Source: Dyella telluris (GTDB lineage: Bacteria; Pseudomonadota; Gammaproteobacteria; Xanthomonadales; Rhodanobacteraceae). From it: a stretch of DNA of 64,000 nt. This document shows, piece by piece, positions 43,434 to 52,688 of this stretch (the stretch's first letter is position 1; each line of letters opens with the position of its first letter). The position numbers and the translations under genes were made by a program. The notes below the pieces were generated by a model, which saw only the letters and a list, made by a program, of their open reading frames with translations, ran no database searches and had not been told where the DNA came from. The stretch is taken from contig NZ_CP060412.1 in the NCBI RefSeq assembly GCF_014297575.1, positions 558,001 through 622,000 of the forward strand. The letters are read 5' to 3'.

Positions 43434-44645
43434 ATGACATCGACGACGCGCAAGACCAATCACGAGCTCCTCCAGAGCGCGCAGAACTTCTCGGTGGTTC
43501 TTGGCGGCCCTCTCTTCCAGCTTTTGCGTCGAGCGCACCTGTCGGATGACTCGCTGTCCCTCTTGCGCAAACGCATCATCGTGATCGCTCTTTTTGCGTG
43601 GTTGCCACTCCTGGTGCTCTCCGCGCTGGAGGGTCATCTATGGGGTGGCGGCGTGGCGGTGCCTTTCCTCAAAGACATGGAAGTCCACATCCGTTTCCTT
43701 GTCGCGGTGCCCTTGCTGATCGTTGCCGAGGTTGAGGTCAACCGGCGCCTGCTTCCGATTGCCCAAACCTTTCTTGACAGGAACCTGATTCCCGAAGACG
43801 CCGAGTCGCGCTTCGATGACTCGATAAAGTCGGCCTTTCGCCTGCGCGACTCGGTGCTTGCGGAAGTGCTGATCATCGTCGCCGTCTATGCGGTGGGGGT
43901 CTTGATCGTATGGCGCCACTACACCGCGCTCGACGCCGATACATGGTACGGATCGTCTTCCAGGACGGGCTCGGAGCTCTCGCTTGCGGGCCTATGGTAT
44001 GGCTACGTGAGCCTTCCGCTGTTTCAGTTCCTGTTGGTTCGCTGGTATTTCCGCATCTTCATCTGGACGCGATTCCTCTGGCAGGTATCGCGCATCAAGC
44101 TCAGCCTGGTTCCAACACACCCGGACCGGCTCGGCGGCCTGGGATTCCTGCCGGCCACGGCGTATGCCTTCGGTGTGTTGCTGATAGCGCACGGTGCCAT
44201 GGTTGCCGCCCAGCTTGCCAACCGCATCATTCTTCTCGGGGCCAACCTGTTCGAATTCAGGGTCGAGATCGCGGTGATGCTGGTGTTCCTGTTGTTCGTG
44301 GTCTTTGGCCCATTGCTGGTGTTTTCGCCCCAGCTGGCGTCTGCGAGGCGAATCGGCCTGCGGGAATACGGCACGCTTGCCGAGCGCTACGTGCGCGACT
44401 TCGATCGAAAATGGCTGCGAGGTGGCGCCCCCGATGATGAGGCTTTCGTAGGTAGCTCCGACATCCAGTCGCTGGCGGATCTGGGCAACAGCTTCGAAGT
44501 CGTCCGGAGCATGCGCATCATCCCCGTAACGCGGGACGCGCTTATCCAGCTCGCGGCGTTTGTCCTGGTACCGATTGCGCCACTCGCGCTGACCATCTGG
44601 TCGCTGGAAGACCTGGCGAAGAAGCTGTTTGGCATTCTGTTCTAG
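43434..44645 (+). CDS. Hypothetical polytopic membrane protein
   Basis: A 403-residue inner-membrane protein with about six helices (near 50-65, 85-100, 143-160, 187-205, 245-265, 278-300, and one at the C terminus). Charged cytosolic loops contain PTHPDRLGGLGFL and REYGTLAERYVRDFDRKWL. It is related to uncharacterised membrane proteins often near carbonic anhydrase or transport genes, but no function can be assigned. It follows the DUF4239 gene with the same orientation. Confidence 0.75.
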   Translation: MTSTTRKTNHELLQSAQNFSVVLGGPLFQLLRRAHLSDDSLSLLRKRIIVIALFAWLPLLVLSALEGHLWGGGVAVPFLKDMEVHIRFLVAVPLLIVAEVEVNRRLLPIAQTFLDRNLIPEDAESRFDDSIKSAFRLRDSVLAEVLIIVAVYAVGVLIVWRHYTALDADTWYGSSSRTGSELSLAGLWYGYVSLPLFQFLLVRWYFRIFIWTRFLWQVSRIKLSLVPTHPDRLGGLGFLPATAYAFGVLLIAHGAMVAAQLANRIILLGANLFEFRVEIAVMLVFLLFVVFGPLLVFSPQLASARRIGLREYGTLAERYVRDFDRKWLRGGAPDDEAFVGSSDIQSLADLGNSFEVVRSMRIIPVTRDALIQLAAFVLVPIAPLALTIWSLEDLAKKLFGILF

Positions 44646-44837
44646 CATGGTGTGAGCCCCTTCCCGCCAGCCATCGATCCGGATAAGCCTTGCGAAGCGG
44701 TCGCGCGGCTTTCACCGAACGGCCTCGCGACCCATCCATACGGTCATGAAAGCGACGGCCCCGGGCATCGTCAGGCTGCCCGAGAGGCCAGCCTTTCGAC
44801 CCAAGCGCCACCCTGCCTGACGCACTTCCCCTGCGGC

Positions 44838-45779
44838 TCATTGCATCGATGGGGCGTGCGTGTCCAGGAAATGGCCAATCAGGTTCGCCACCGCGTCAGG
44901 GGCGTCCAGGGTGGCGAAATGCGTTGAATCGATGACATGGACTTCCGCATCAGGCACGGTGCGCTGGTACGCATACGCCCCCGGTGTCGTGAAGAACGGA
45001 TCACGGTTGCCCCATAGCACCAGCACCGGCACATGCAGGCGAGCCAGCAGCGCCTGCCATTGCGGGTAGCGCCTGACGTTGCTGCCATAGTCGTACCAGA
45101 GGTCATTCCGGGCATCGATCACTCCCGGGCGTTGCTCCGCCGCCACCATCTGCATCAGCGCATCCGGGCCTGCATGGTCTTCGTCGTCCACGTGGCCAAA
45201 CGTTGGATAGCCCAGGGACCGCACGTAGTCCGCGCGGCGCTTGTCCACGGCCGGGTTGCGATGCGCCCAGTGTTGCCGCAGTTCGCCATGGGGATCCTGG
45301 GCGGCCGGGAAACCGTCCAGATGGATCACGCCGTTCTGCACCATCACGGTCTGGATGGCATCGGGATGCAGCGCCATCAGTCGAAAGCCGACGGGCACGC
45401 CATAGTCCTGCATGTAGAGGCTGTAGCGGCTGATCCCTCGCGCCTTCAGGAAGGCGTCCACCGTTTGCGCCAGGTGGTCAAAGGTATAGGCGTAAGTGCG
45501 GTGATCCGGCGCGTCCGAGTAACCGAACGAGGGGTAGTCCATGGCAATCACGTGCACGTGCCGCGTACTCGCCAGGGTTTCCATCACGCGCGCATACATG
45601 ATCGACGAGAGCGGATTGCCATGCAGAAACACCACCGTCGGCGCATGCGGTTCACCCGCTTCCCGGTAGAACACTTGCATGCCATCCACCGCCTGCCACC
45701 CCTCACGCAGGGCTTCGGAACGCGCGGGGAACGACAGGAGGCTGCACAACAGCAAGGAAAGCAGACCGGCAATTCGCAT
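44838..45779 (-). CDS. Exported alpha/beta hydrolase, haloalkane dehalogenase/epoxide hydrolase-like
   Basis: A 313-residue protein with a signal peptide (to about 23). The oxyanion motif is FLHGNP (51-56), the nucleophile elbow YMQDYGVPVG has Asp125, and the acid/His region is DSTHFATLDAPDAV. The Q-D-Y-G elbow is typical of epoxide hydrolase-like proteins in LysR-linked pairs. ATG at 45779 follows GGAGAATAT. It is divergent from a LysR regulator with 169 bp between starts, suggesting control by that regulator. Confidence 0.85.
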   Translation of the reverse strand: MRIAGLLSLLLCSLLSFPARSEALREGWQAVDGMQVFYREAGEPHAPTVVFLHGNPLSSIMYARVMETLASTRHVHVIAMDYPSFGYSDAPDHRTYAYTFDHLAQTVDAFLKARGISRYSLYMQDYGVPVGFRLMALHPDAIQTVMVQNGVIHLDGFPAAQDPHGELRQHWAHRNPAVDKRRADYVRSLGYPTFGHVDDEDHAGPDALMQMVAAEQRPGVIDARNDLWYDYGSNVRRYPQWQALLARLHVPVLVLWGNRDPFFTTPGAYAYQRTVPDAEVHVIDSTHFATLDAPDAVANLIGHFLDTHAPSMQ

Positions 45780-45908
45780 ATATTCTCCATCCGCCTGAAA
45801 GGCATGCACGCCCCGCCCCGACAATCGCGTGGTGGCAAGGCAGGAAAGGGTCACCGTGGGGTGGCATGCAGTATCAGCGCCCCGAAAAACGGCGTACATC
45901 GATATCTC

Positions 45909-45924
45909 CTCAACCACGGTTGAG
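45909..45924. promoter_or_regulatory. Candidate LysR operator in divergent promoter
   Basis: The dyad CTCAACC-AC-GGTTGAG (7-bp arms) lies 24 bp before the LysR start and 130 bp before the divergent hydrolase. It fits the T-N(11-12)-A layout of LysR-type sites (T at 45910, A at 45923) and is the only strong dyad in the intergenic region. Confidence 0.5.
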
Positions 45925-45948
45925 CTGCTTTCAACGCAAGGAACAAGC

Positions 45949-46833
45949 ATGCCCCGCACCCTTCCGCCCATGCACACGCTCAGCACGTTCGAATGCGTCA
46001 GCCGGTTGCGCAGCTTCACGGCGGCAGCGGAAGAACTGCACCTCACCGTGAGTGCCGTGAGCCACCAGATCCGGTCGCTGGAGACCTTTTATGGCACGCG
46101 GCTGCTCCAGCGTGGCCATCGGGATGTCACCCTGACCAAAGCCGGCGACATGCTTTGCAGCGTGGTGGAAGAGTTGCTCGAGAAGCTCGGCACTGTAGGA
46201 CGTGCGTTGCGCAGCCAACCGGGTAACCGGCTTTCGCTGAGCGCGCCACCCTCCTTCGTGAGCCGGTGGCTGATGCCCCGGCTGGCAGGGTTTCTCGATG
46301 CGCATCCGGATATCGATTTCACCTTGAAGGCAACGACCGAGCTGGTGGATCTGGAGAACGACGAAGTGGATTTCGCCATCCGCTACGGCGATGGAACCTG
46401 GCCGGGCCTGCAGGGAGAAAAGCTGCTCGACGAAGAACTGTTTGCCGTAGCGTCGCCCGCTTATCTGGAAAAGGCCGGCATTCGCGACGCAAAGGATCTC
46501 GGCAAGGGGCTGCTGCTGCGTGACGACTTCTTCAGCTGGGCAGCCTGGCTGGGCCACATGGGGATGACGGACGTTGCCACGCCATCAGGGCCGGTCTACG
46601 GCGATTCGTCCCTGCTGCTGCAGGCCGCCGAAGAGGGTCATGGCATCGCCCTTGGCCGCAGCGTGCTGGTGGAAACCGCGCTGGCCAGCGGCAGGCTCGC
46701 CCGGGCGGGTTCAAAGGCGCTGAAAGTGGACCGAAGCTATTACCTGGTCCGCTCGCTGGCGATGCCCAGCAGCCCCACCATGGAGCTGTTTCGCGCGTGG
46801 CTCTTTGCACAGGCCCAGCGCCTGCCGGCCTGA
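45949..46833 (+). CDS. LysR family regulator (GcvA-like)
   Basis: A 294-residue transcription factor. The N-terminal winged HTH is FECVSRLRSFTAAAEELHLTVSAVSHQIRSLE, typical of the GcvA/AmpR branch. The effector domain has SAPPSFVSRWLMPRL, HPDIDF, DLENDEVDFAIRYGDGTWPGL and YYLVRSLAMPSSPTMELFRAWL. AAGGA precedes ATG at 45949. It is divergent from the hydrolase gene, with a candidate operator between them; autoregulation is likely. Confidence 0.92.
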   Translation: MPRTLPPMHTLSTFECVSRLRSFTAAAEELHLTVSAVSHQIRSLETFYGTRLLQRGHRDVTLTKAGDMLCSVVEELLEKLGTVGRALRSQPGNRLSLSAPPSFVSRWLMPRLAGFLDAHPDIDFTLKATTELVDLENDEVDFAIRYGDGTWPGLQGEKLLDEELFAVASPAYLEKAGIRDAKDLGKGLLLRDDFFSWAAWLGHMGMTDVATPSGPVYGDSSLLLQAAEEGHGIALGRSVLVETALASGRLARAGSKALKVDRSYYLVRSLAMPSSPTMELFRAWLFAQAQRLPA

Positions 46834-47099
46834 GCGCAAGGCCAGCGGCCGGGCACGCCGACAATCAGCCCAAGGGGAATGCCAACCCGCCCTTCACAGA
46901 AGCGCGAGGGTTTGCGCGCGAAGATGCCCGCGCCAGACGGGGGTTCCTCCTGTCGGGGGGGATAGGGGTCGCGGGGCACTCACGGCGGCGAGTCGAGCCG
47001 AAAACCGCAGGGGCAACCGGCAACCCGCGCAGCATCGATGCCTGGATAGCGACAGACGCAAGGCCGTGGTGGCGTTCCACAACCTTCGGGGGAATGATC

Positions 47100-47897
47100 A
47101 TGCATAGCACCAAGCGGCACGTGGCCGGTTTGACCGCGCTGGCAGTCACGGTGGTCTCGGCAGGCGTTCTCGCCCTGCCCCTGTCATCCGACAACTGGGG
47201 ATCGCAGCCCCATTGGGCCTACGCGGGCAACCACGATCCCGCGCATTGGTCCGACATGGACCCCAAGTTCACGGCGTGCGGCAACGGCCAGGCTCAGTCA
47301 CCGATTGACCTTGAGTCGCGCGATGCCAAAACCGGAAAGGCCGGCGAGTTTCATATCGACTATGAAAAGGGCGCGGTGTCCCTGGTCAACAATGGCCACA
47401 CCATCCAGGCCAACGTCAGCGATGCCAAGGACACCGTCGTGTTCGATGGCGACACCTATCACCTTGCCCAGTTCCACTTTCATGCGCCAAGTGAACACGT
47501 GACCGACGGCAAGCGCTTCCCGCTGGAGCTTCATTTCGTCAACGAAGATGGAAGGAAGGTGGCGGTCATTGGGGTTCTGGTGAAGCTCGGCGAAAAGAAC
47601 GAGACCCTCGCGCCGGTGCTCAACAGCCTTCCCGCGACAGGGCCCGTCAGCTTGAAGAGCACCAAGCCACCGGTCACCGTGGACCTGGCCTCCGTACTTC
47701 CCCACGATCACAAGGCCTTCGTCTACACCGGGTCGCTGACCACCCCGCCCTGCACCGAAGGCGTGCACTGGATCGTGCTCTCGGAGCCGATTCAGATGTC
47801 GAAGGACCAGATCGAATCCTTCACCCACATCTTCCCTGACAACCACCGGCCGCTGCAGAAGATCAACGGAAGAGAGATCGACAACGAGTCGGAGTGA
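47100..47897 (+). CDS. Alpha-type carbonic anhydrase (periplasmic)
   Basis: A 265-residue alpha-carbonic anhydrase that hydrates CO2 in the periplasm. It has a signal segment (about 8-27), then HWAYAGNHDPAHW, GNGQAQSPIDL and the zinc ligands His126, His128 (AQFHFHAPSEH) and His145 (LELHFVN). LTTPPCTEGVHWIV is the substrate-pocket motif, and its Cys pairs with Cys60 (FTACGNG). ATG at 47100 has GGGGGA upstream; ATG at 47094 is an alternative. Confidence 0.94.
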   Translation: MHSTKRHVAGLTALAVTVVSAGVLALPLSSDNWGSQPHWAYAGNHDPAHWSDMDPKFTACGNGQAQSPIDLESRDAKTGKAGEFHIDYEKGAVSLVNNGHTIQANVSDAKDTVVFDGDTYHLAQFHFHAPSEHVTDGKRFPLELHFVNEDGRKVAVIGVLVKLGEKNETLAPVLNSLPATGPVSLKSTKPPVTVDLASVLPHDHKAFVYTGSLTTPPCTEGVHWIVLSEPIQMSKDQIESFTHIFPDNHRPLQKINGREIDNESE

Positions 47898-48071
47898 GTG
47901 GCGCGGATCATCGCCGTCGCTCGTTCACCGACCGGTTCGGAGGCAACGGGTGCACCCAGCCGGCACCGAGGTGTCCGCTTCAGGCCCGAAGCGGACGCCG
48001 CACGTTCGGCTCCCGCGGCCACGAAGCACATGGCAACCTCTTCCATCGCAGTCGCAGGGCGGACCAGGTCT

Positions 48072-48494
48072 TTAGCCGTCCGTCCCGCCAAGGGGTGCTG
48101 ATGTCCCGGTGGCGATCACACCATTGAGAATGTCTTTCACTGCGACCAGCGCATTGCGCACGGCGGCCCCGCCTGCATAGAAAAGCAGCTGCAGGATGGT
48201 CTCGATGACTTGTTCCCGCGTAGCGCCCGCCCGCAGCGCCGCCTGGGTATGTGCACGCAGCTGCAGCACCGGATGCCCCAGCGTGACGCACGAGGCGATC
48301 ACCACCAGTTCCCGCGTCACCCTGTCGAGCCCCGGGCGGCAAGCCACGCCGCCCAATGCCCACTCGATCGACATGTCGGCGAAGTCCGGGCACAGCCCAT
48401 CCATGTCGCTGATCAGCGCATCCGCCGCGCCATCGCCAAACATCTGCTCCAGATAAGCCATGCCCCGGGGGCGTAGTTCCTGGTTGGGAATCAA
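48072..48494 (-). CDS. Carboxymuconolactone decarboxylase (AhpD-like) family protein
   Basis: A 140-residue protein of the CMD/AhpD fold: RELVVIASCVTLGHPVLQLRAHTQAALRAGATREQVIETI and LFYAGGAAVRNAL. The AhpD CxxC is absent (only one Cys in ASCVTLGH), so a gamma-CMD-type role rather than a disulfide reductase is likelier. The start is TTG at 48494 with AAAGGAG 7 bp upstream; an in-frame ATG at 48524 lacks such a site. It is divergent from a truncated LysR gene. Confidence 0.83.
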   Translation of the reverse strand: MIPNQELRPRGMAYLEQMFGDGAADALISDMDGLCPDFADMSIEWALGGVACRPGLDRVTRELVVIASCVTLGHPVLQLRAHTQAALRAGATREQVIETILQLLFYAGGAAVRNALVAVKDILNGVIATGTSAPLGGTDG

Positions 48495-48618
48495 GGCACG
48501 TCTCCTTTGTCCGCTGATGTGCATGGCCGGTGCCGACCATGTGGCAAACCTTATTCCGCAGCCGACAGTAGATAAATGGCGATTTGCTTCAGGCTTTCGA
48601 TAACCCGGGTTTATAATC

Positions 48619-48789
48619 ATGGACACGCTGAAACCCTTGGCCGCCTTTGTCCGTGTGTTCGAGCGCGGCAACTACACCGCCGCCGAGGATTTCCGGATAA
48701 CGCCCGCCATGGCCGGCGTCCACGTGCGCGCGCCGGAGCAACGCCGGCCGTGTGGATGTTCGCTTTCAACCCTGGGCGAACCTATTTGA
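48619..48789 (+). pseudogene. Truncated LysR-type regulator remnant
   Basis: The frame from ATG at 48619 reads MDTLKPLAAFVRVFERGNYT, then AAEDFRITPAMAGVHVRAPEQR. This is the start of a LysR HTH (usual pattern S-F-T-A-A-A...T-P-A-M-V-G-K-H-I-R-A-L-E). The frame then degenerates and stops at 48789, after 56 codons. No effector domain follows. It is divergent from the CMD gene, the usual layout for a LysR and its target, so the regulator has probably been lost. Confidence 0.75.
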
Positions 48790-48964
48790 AGACAGAAAGC
48801 GAGCATCTTCCTCCGGTAGATCTACGTAATCCGGGGCCGCCGGTCCACGGTCGCGCACCACGTCCCGTGGCGAAACCTTTGTCGCCGACGTGACCTAAAC
48901 TATGCATTCGTAGGCTTGCCGTCCCGCTTGAGGACGACCACGGTCATCCCGCGAGAATGTGGCC

Positions 48965-50800
48965 ATGATTAAGGATCAACTCGGATTGGCCCTTGGCTCT
49001 TCGCGCACGCGAGAGCGAATGAGTTGGCTCAAGTGGACATTGCCCGTACTCGTGGCGCTGGCGTGTTCGAATATCGGTGTGCGCGTATGGCAATCGTGGA
49101 AGGAGCGCGCCGACGTCGAGGCTCTCGCCGCCAATCGGGTTTCCGTGCTTGCCACGCTTTCGGCCAGCATCGTGCAGAGCCACATTTCCAGCATCGATGC
49201 GGCCTTTTCACTGACGACCGGGGCGATTGGTTCCCAAACGGTCAGCGATGACACGCTCGGCAAGATCACTCAATCGCTTAATCCGCTGCTCAGGGATTTT
49301 GTCGTGTCGGTTTATGGCAACGATGATCGGCTCATGGCCACCTCCCGGCGGCTTCAGCATGTCGACGCGCCCACGATCGCATCCCTGCTGGAAAGTGCGG
49401 GGAAACAACCGTCGGTGACTCATGTCATCGTGTTGCCGGGCGATGGCGAAGGCGTTCTGTACTTTGCCAAAGCCCACCTGGATGGTGCCGGCAGGCATGA
49501 CGTCACCACCATCGTGACATTGCGCATGACGCAGAGCCTGTTTGTGGGCATGAACCTGGCGACTCATACGATGGCCATTCTCCACGTTGGAGACCAGGTC
49601 ATTGCCAGGATCCCTCCTCTCCCTGGCATGCCCATCGCAAGTTTCGTCCCGCTGGGTCAAGAAAGGCGCCATGCATCGGTGCTCGGGACTTACTACAGCA
49701 CGTTGCCGCTGGATGGTCAGGAACGGTTGTTCGCTCAGCGCGACATCCTTCTGGATTCGGGGAGACAGCACTGGCGACTGGACGTCGGCTATGCCGTGGA
49801 TACCTACCGGAGTGCATGGAGGCGAGGCTTCTATCTGAACCTTGGCGCCATGGTGATCGTGGCCGCCCTGCTCCTGGGCGGCTACTTCATGCTTCGCCGC
49901 GAAAGGCAGATCCGGAGCGAAAGGGCCGCATGGACCAGGATCACCAATATGATCCTCGAGAACATGCCGATGCCGGTCCTCGTGGTTGCAGCAGGTGACG
50001 GCGCCATCATTCTTGCCAACGATGCGTCATTGGGCCTGTTTGGAGCCATGGCATCGCCGGGCCAACCCTTCCCCAATCTGTTTACGGTGGTGTCGGCCTG
50101 GGAGGCTATCCATGATAGCGATGTCTCGGAAACCACAAGCATGCAGACACGGAATGGACCGGTGGACATGCTGATGCGATGCCGGGAGATCGACTCTCCC
50201 GGGAACCTTGGAAGCATGTTGCTGGTCACGCTGACCGACATCAGCGAGCAGGCACAGCAGATGCGGCAGTTGCAGACGGCTGCCGATCTCGACCCGCTGA
50301 CCGAGTTGCCGAACAGGCGCTACTTTGACAACGCAGCCGAACGGCTGACCACCATGGCAAGAGAGCAGCCATCGAGCCTGGCCGTGATCGAGCTCGACCT
50401 CGATCACTTCAAGCGGGTCAATGACAGTTACGGGCATGCCGCGGGAGATAGAGTCCTTGGCGTGGTCGCCAAGTTGATTCGAGGTGCAGCCAGAGAAGCC
50501 GATGTAGCGGCGCGCATAGGCGGCGAGGAATTCGCCATGCTTCTCCCTGACACATCGCTGGAGCAAGCCGAGACGGTGGCCAACCGCCTGCGACGCTCGG
50601 TGGAAGGCACTCCGATCCTCCTTGAGGACGGCACCACCATCGTGCAAACGATCAGCATGGGTGTATCGGTATACCTATCGCGAGAGCCCGGTATCGACGC
50701 CGCGCTGGCCAGGGCCGATGCCGCCCTTTACGAGGCAAAGGCAAGCGGGCGAAACCGGGTCGTGGTGGCACCCGCTGACGTTGCGTCGGCTGCGGACTAG
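48965..50800 (+). CDS. Membrane diguanylate cyclase with periplasmic sensor and PAS-like domain
   Basis: A 611-residue GGDEF protein. In order: membrane helix (about 23-40), a large periplasmic dCache-like sensor (about 45-285), a second helix (about 291-310), a PAS-like domain (about 325-430) and the GGDEF domain (about 440-600). The active site is GGEEF at 519-523 and the inhibitory RxxD is Arg510-Glu-Ala-Asp513, five residues before it. It would make cyclic-di-GMP in response to an unknown periplasmic signal. GTG at 48959 is an alternative start. Confidence 0.93.
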   Translation: MIKDQLGLALGSSRTRERMSWLKWTLPVLVALACSNIGVRVWQSWKERADVEALAANRVSVLATLSASIVQSHISSIDAAFSLTTGAIGSQTVSDDTLGKITQSLNPLLRDFVVSVYGNDDRLMATSRRLQHVDAPTIASLLESAGKQPSVTHVIVLPGDGEGVLYFAKAHLDGAGRHDVTTIVTLRMTQSLFVGMNLATHTMAILHVGDQVIARIPPLPGMPIASFVPLGQERRHASVLGTYYSTLPLDGQERLFAQRDILLDSGRQHWRLDVGYAVDTYRSAWRRGFYLNLGAMVIVAALLLGGYFMLRRERQIRSERAAWTRITNMILENMPMPVLVVAAGDGAIILANDASLGLFGAMASPGQPFPNLFTVVSAWEAIHDSDVSETTSMQTRNGPVDMLMRCREIDSPGNLGSMLLVTLTDISEQAQQMRQLQTAADLDPLTELPNRRYFDNAAERLTTMAREQPSSLAVIELDLDHFKRVNDSYGHAAGDRVLGVVAKLIRGAAREADVAARIGGEEFAMLLPDTSLEQAETVANRLRRSVEGTPILLEDGTTIVQTISMGVSVYLSREPGIDAALARADAALYEAKASGRNRVVVAPADVASAAD

Positions 50801-51126
50801 CGATTTCCCTACGGGCGAGGAAGCCTGTTGCACGTGCTGCCTGAAGTGATCATGCCGACGAGTTCCTGCAGCCCAGCACGTGTCTTGTCGAGGGGCATCC
50901 GCTTGCCTGGTCGTACCGAGGATTCCAGCCCCAACCCGTGATAAGGCGCCCTGATCCCTTTACTCTGGCCGTTGACCCAAGGCACCTATCACCCGCGAGG
51001 ATTCAGTCAGCGGGAGCCATTCCCCTGGATGCGTCCGCGATCTGATCACCGGGTTCGAAACCAGGGCAGCCATGCTTCGCTGGACACCATCGACTCGACG
51101 AAGCTCGTGCGTGTGCTGCACTTGGG
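50801..51126. other. 326-bp gap without gene
   Basis: It lies between the convergent diguanylate cyclase and PH-like membrane protein genes. Short imperfect dyads occur (around 50829, cacgtgctg against cagcacgtg at 50874), but there is no terminator with T-run and no gene I can support. Confidence 0.35.
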
Positions 51127-51585
51127 CTAGTCCACCCGCCAGGCCTGCCCGGAAGCCGGTGCGCGTTCGATATACGGGATCGAAAGATGGGCGGGCAACC
51201 TTGCATTGATCGCCGCAACGCAAGCACGGAAGTCCTCGAGGGTCTCCCCTATACCGATATGCATGCCGTTGCTGGCGTGGAGGACGATCTGTCCGCTGTC
51301 ACGGCCATGGACGTACGTTGCTCGAACAACATCGGCAAACCTCATCTTCCGCAGGAAGAAGCTGCCCGCCTGTATCGATGTGGCGTCAAGAATCACGCGA
51401 AAGCGATAGAGATGTAGGCAGAACAGCGTGGCCACGAAGAAGTACGACGCAACAGCCACCTTTCCGGCGAAGACATGGGTGAGCTCTGGCTGCGCCGCCA
51501 GCAGGACGCCCAGGGCGCAGAGGCCGATGACGCCGAAGAGCGGCGTGCCCCTGGGCCACACGTAGGTCAACGGTTCGTCTGTCAT
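51127..51585 (-). CDS. Hypothetical two-helix membrane protein with PH-like C terminus
   Basis: A 152-residue protein with two membrane segments (about 15-31 and 42-60). A C-terminal soluble part (FRVILDATSIQAGSFFLRKMRFADV, then IVLHASNGMHIGIGETLEDF) resembles the bacterial PH-like (YdbS/bPH) fold. No function can be assigned. The ribosome site before ATG at 51585 is weak. Confidence 0.65.
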   Translation of the reverse strand: MTDEPLTYVWPRGTPLFGVIGLCALGVLLAAQPELTHVFAGKVAVASYFFVATLFCLHLYRFRVILDATSIQAGSFFLRKMRFADVVRATYVHGRDSGQIVLHASNGMHIGIGETLEDFRACVAAINARLPAHLSIPYIERAPASGQAWRVD

Positions 51586-51889
51586 AAGCCTGTACTTCGT
51601 CACCGTGATCAGCACGCCGTCATGCGTGGGATTCCCGGACGACCGCCGTCCGGCGTCGCTGGGCTGGGCGTTGCAGGGCTCTTCCCGCGCGTATTGCTGG
51701 AACCCTGGCGCGAGTATTTGCCACCGCCCGCCGCTTTTGAAATAACAAAATGGCCGGAAAATCTGACCGTAGGGCATAAGCCCCGGCATTCGCCGGGTGA
51801 TCAAGCCTTGGCGCTCGACTGCCAAATGAAGCTGAAGCCCCCGTCGCCGCACCGTTGCCCGGGCCGGCCTGGAGACCCGGCGCGCATCC

Positions 51890-52200
51890 CGTAGCCCGGA
51901 TGAAGCGCAGCGAAAATCCGGGATCACCGCACCCGGGCAACCATGGCATGCAGCGCTTCGGTCCATCCCGGATTCCGCCGATGGCTCCATCCAGGCCACA
52001 AATGCTGAAGCGTCCGCTTTCGACCCCAAACGTGACTTTGGAGGTGCGGGGCGCAGTCCGTAGCCCGGATGAAGCGCAGCGAGAATCCGGGATCGCCGCA
52101 CCCGGGCAACCATGACATGCAGCGCTTCGGTCCATCCCGGATTCCGCCGATGGCTCCATCCGGGCCACATATGCTGAAGCTTCCACCTTCGACCCACATC
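51890..52200. repeat. Tandem 169-bp direct repeat built of 'gtagcccggatgaagcgcag' palindromes
   Basis: This gap (51586-52213) contains two tandem units starting at 51890 and 52059, 169 bp apart, each beginning cgtagcccggatgaagcgca. Each holds a second motif in opposite sense (tcccggattccgccgatggc), so each is an inverted pair. The copies differ by scattered substitutions. The same repeat family recurs at 56347-56440 and 61391. No gene is seen; 51586-51889 holds no gene I can support. Confidence 0.85.
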
Positions 52201-52213
52201 GGACGTCGGCACC

Positions 52214-52540
52214 CTACCTGGGCAAAACGCCGGGCGGGTTCTCGCGCAGCGCCTTTTCCAGATCGTGGCGAGCCTGCAGCAGCAGCCAGTAGATGGCGCT
52301 GGTCTTGAGCGCGGCGGCCAGGCGCAGGGCTTCTTCGGCATAGATGGGCGCGCCGTCGAGCAGGCGGCGGACTTGCCAGGCGGGGATGCCGGAGCGGCGT
52401 GCCAGTTCGTCGGCGCTCATGGCTTGGGGAAGCATGTAGTCGTCGCGGAGCACGGCGCAGGGGGCGCGTAGTTCCGCGGTGGTGTCGAGCTGCATGGACG
52501 GATGCAGTACTACCTTGGGCGGCGGAAGTTCGTGGCGCAT
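52214..52540 (-). CDS. HigA-like XRE family antitoxin (orphan)
   Basis: A 108-residue protein with a helix-turn-helix of the HigA addiction-module group: QAMSADELARRSGIPAWQVRRLLDGAPIYAEEALRLAAALKTSAIYWLLLQARHDLE. In HigBA modules the toxin gene directly precedes the antitoxin. Here the 148 bp upstream hold no RelE-type frame, so it is an orphan. It may act as a DNA-binding repressor only. Confidence 0.78.
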   Translation of the reverse strand: MRHELPPPKVVLHPSMQLDTTAELRAPCAVLRDDYMLPQAMSADELARRSGIPAWQVRRLLDGAPIYAEEALRLAAALKTSAIYWLLLQARHDLEKALRENPPGVLPR

Positions 52541-52688
52541 GGATTGCTTTCCTTCGGGATGCACGGAACCGGCGGATACCAGTGACGGAATCCGTGTAGG
52601 CAAAAGTCGGGCTGGGCTGTCCGCAATGGCCGGGTGTGGCGCGCCGTCAAGGAGGCGACACGCCACAAGGCTCGATCATTCCGGTCGC

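Noticed and set aside
51620-52199. Open frames with repeated peptide segments across the 169-bp tandem repeats
   Set aside because: They translate the palindromic DNA repeats; frames shift between copies and have no ribosome sites.
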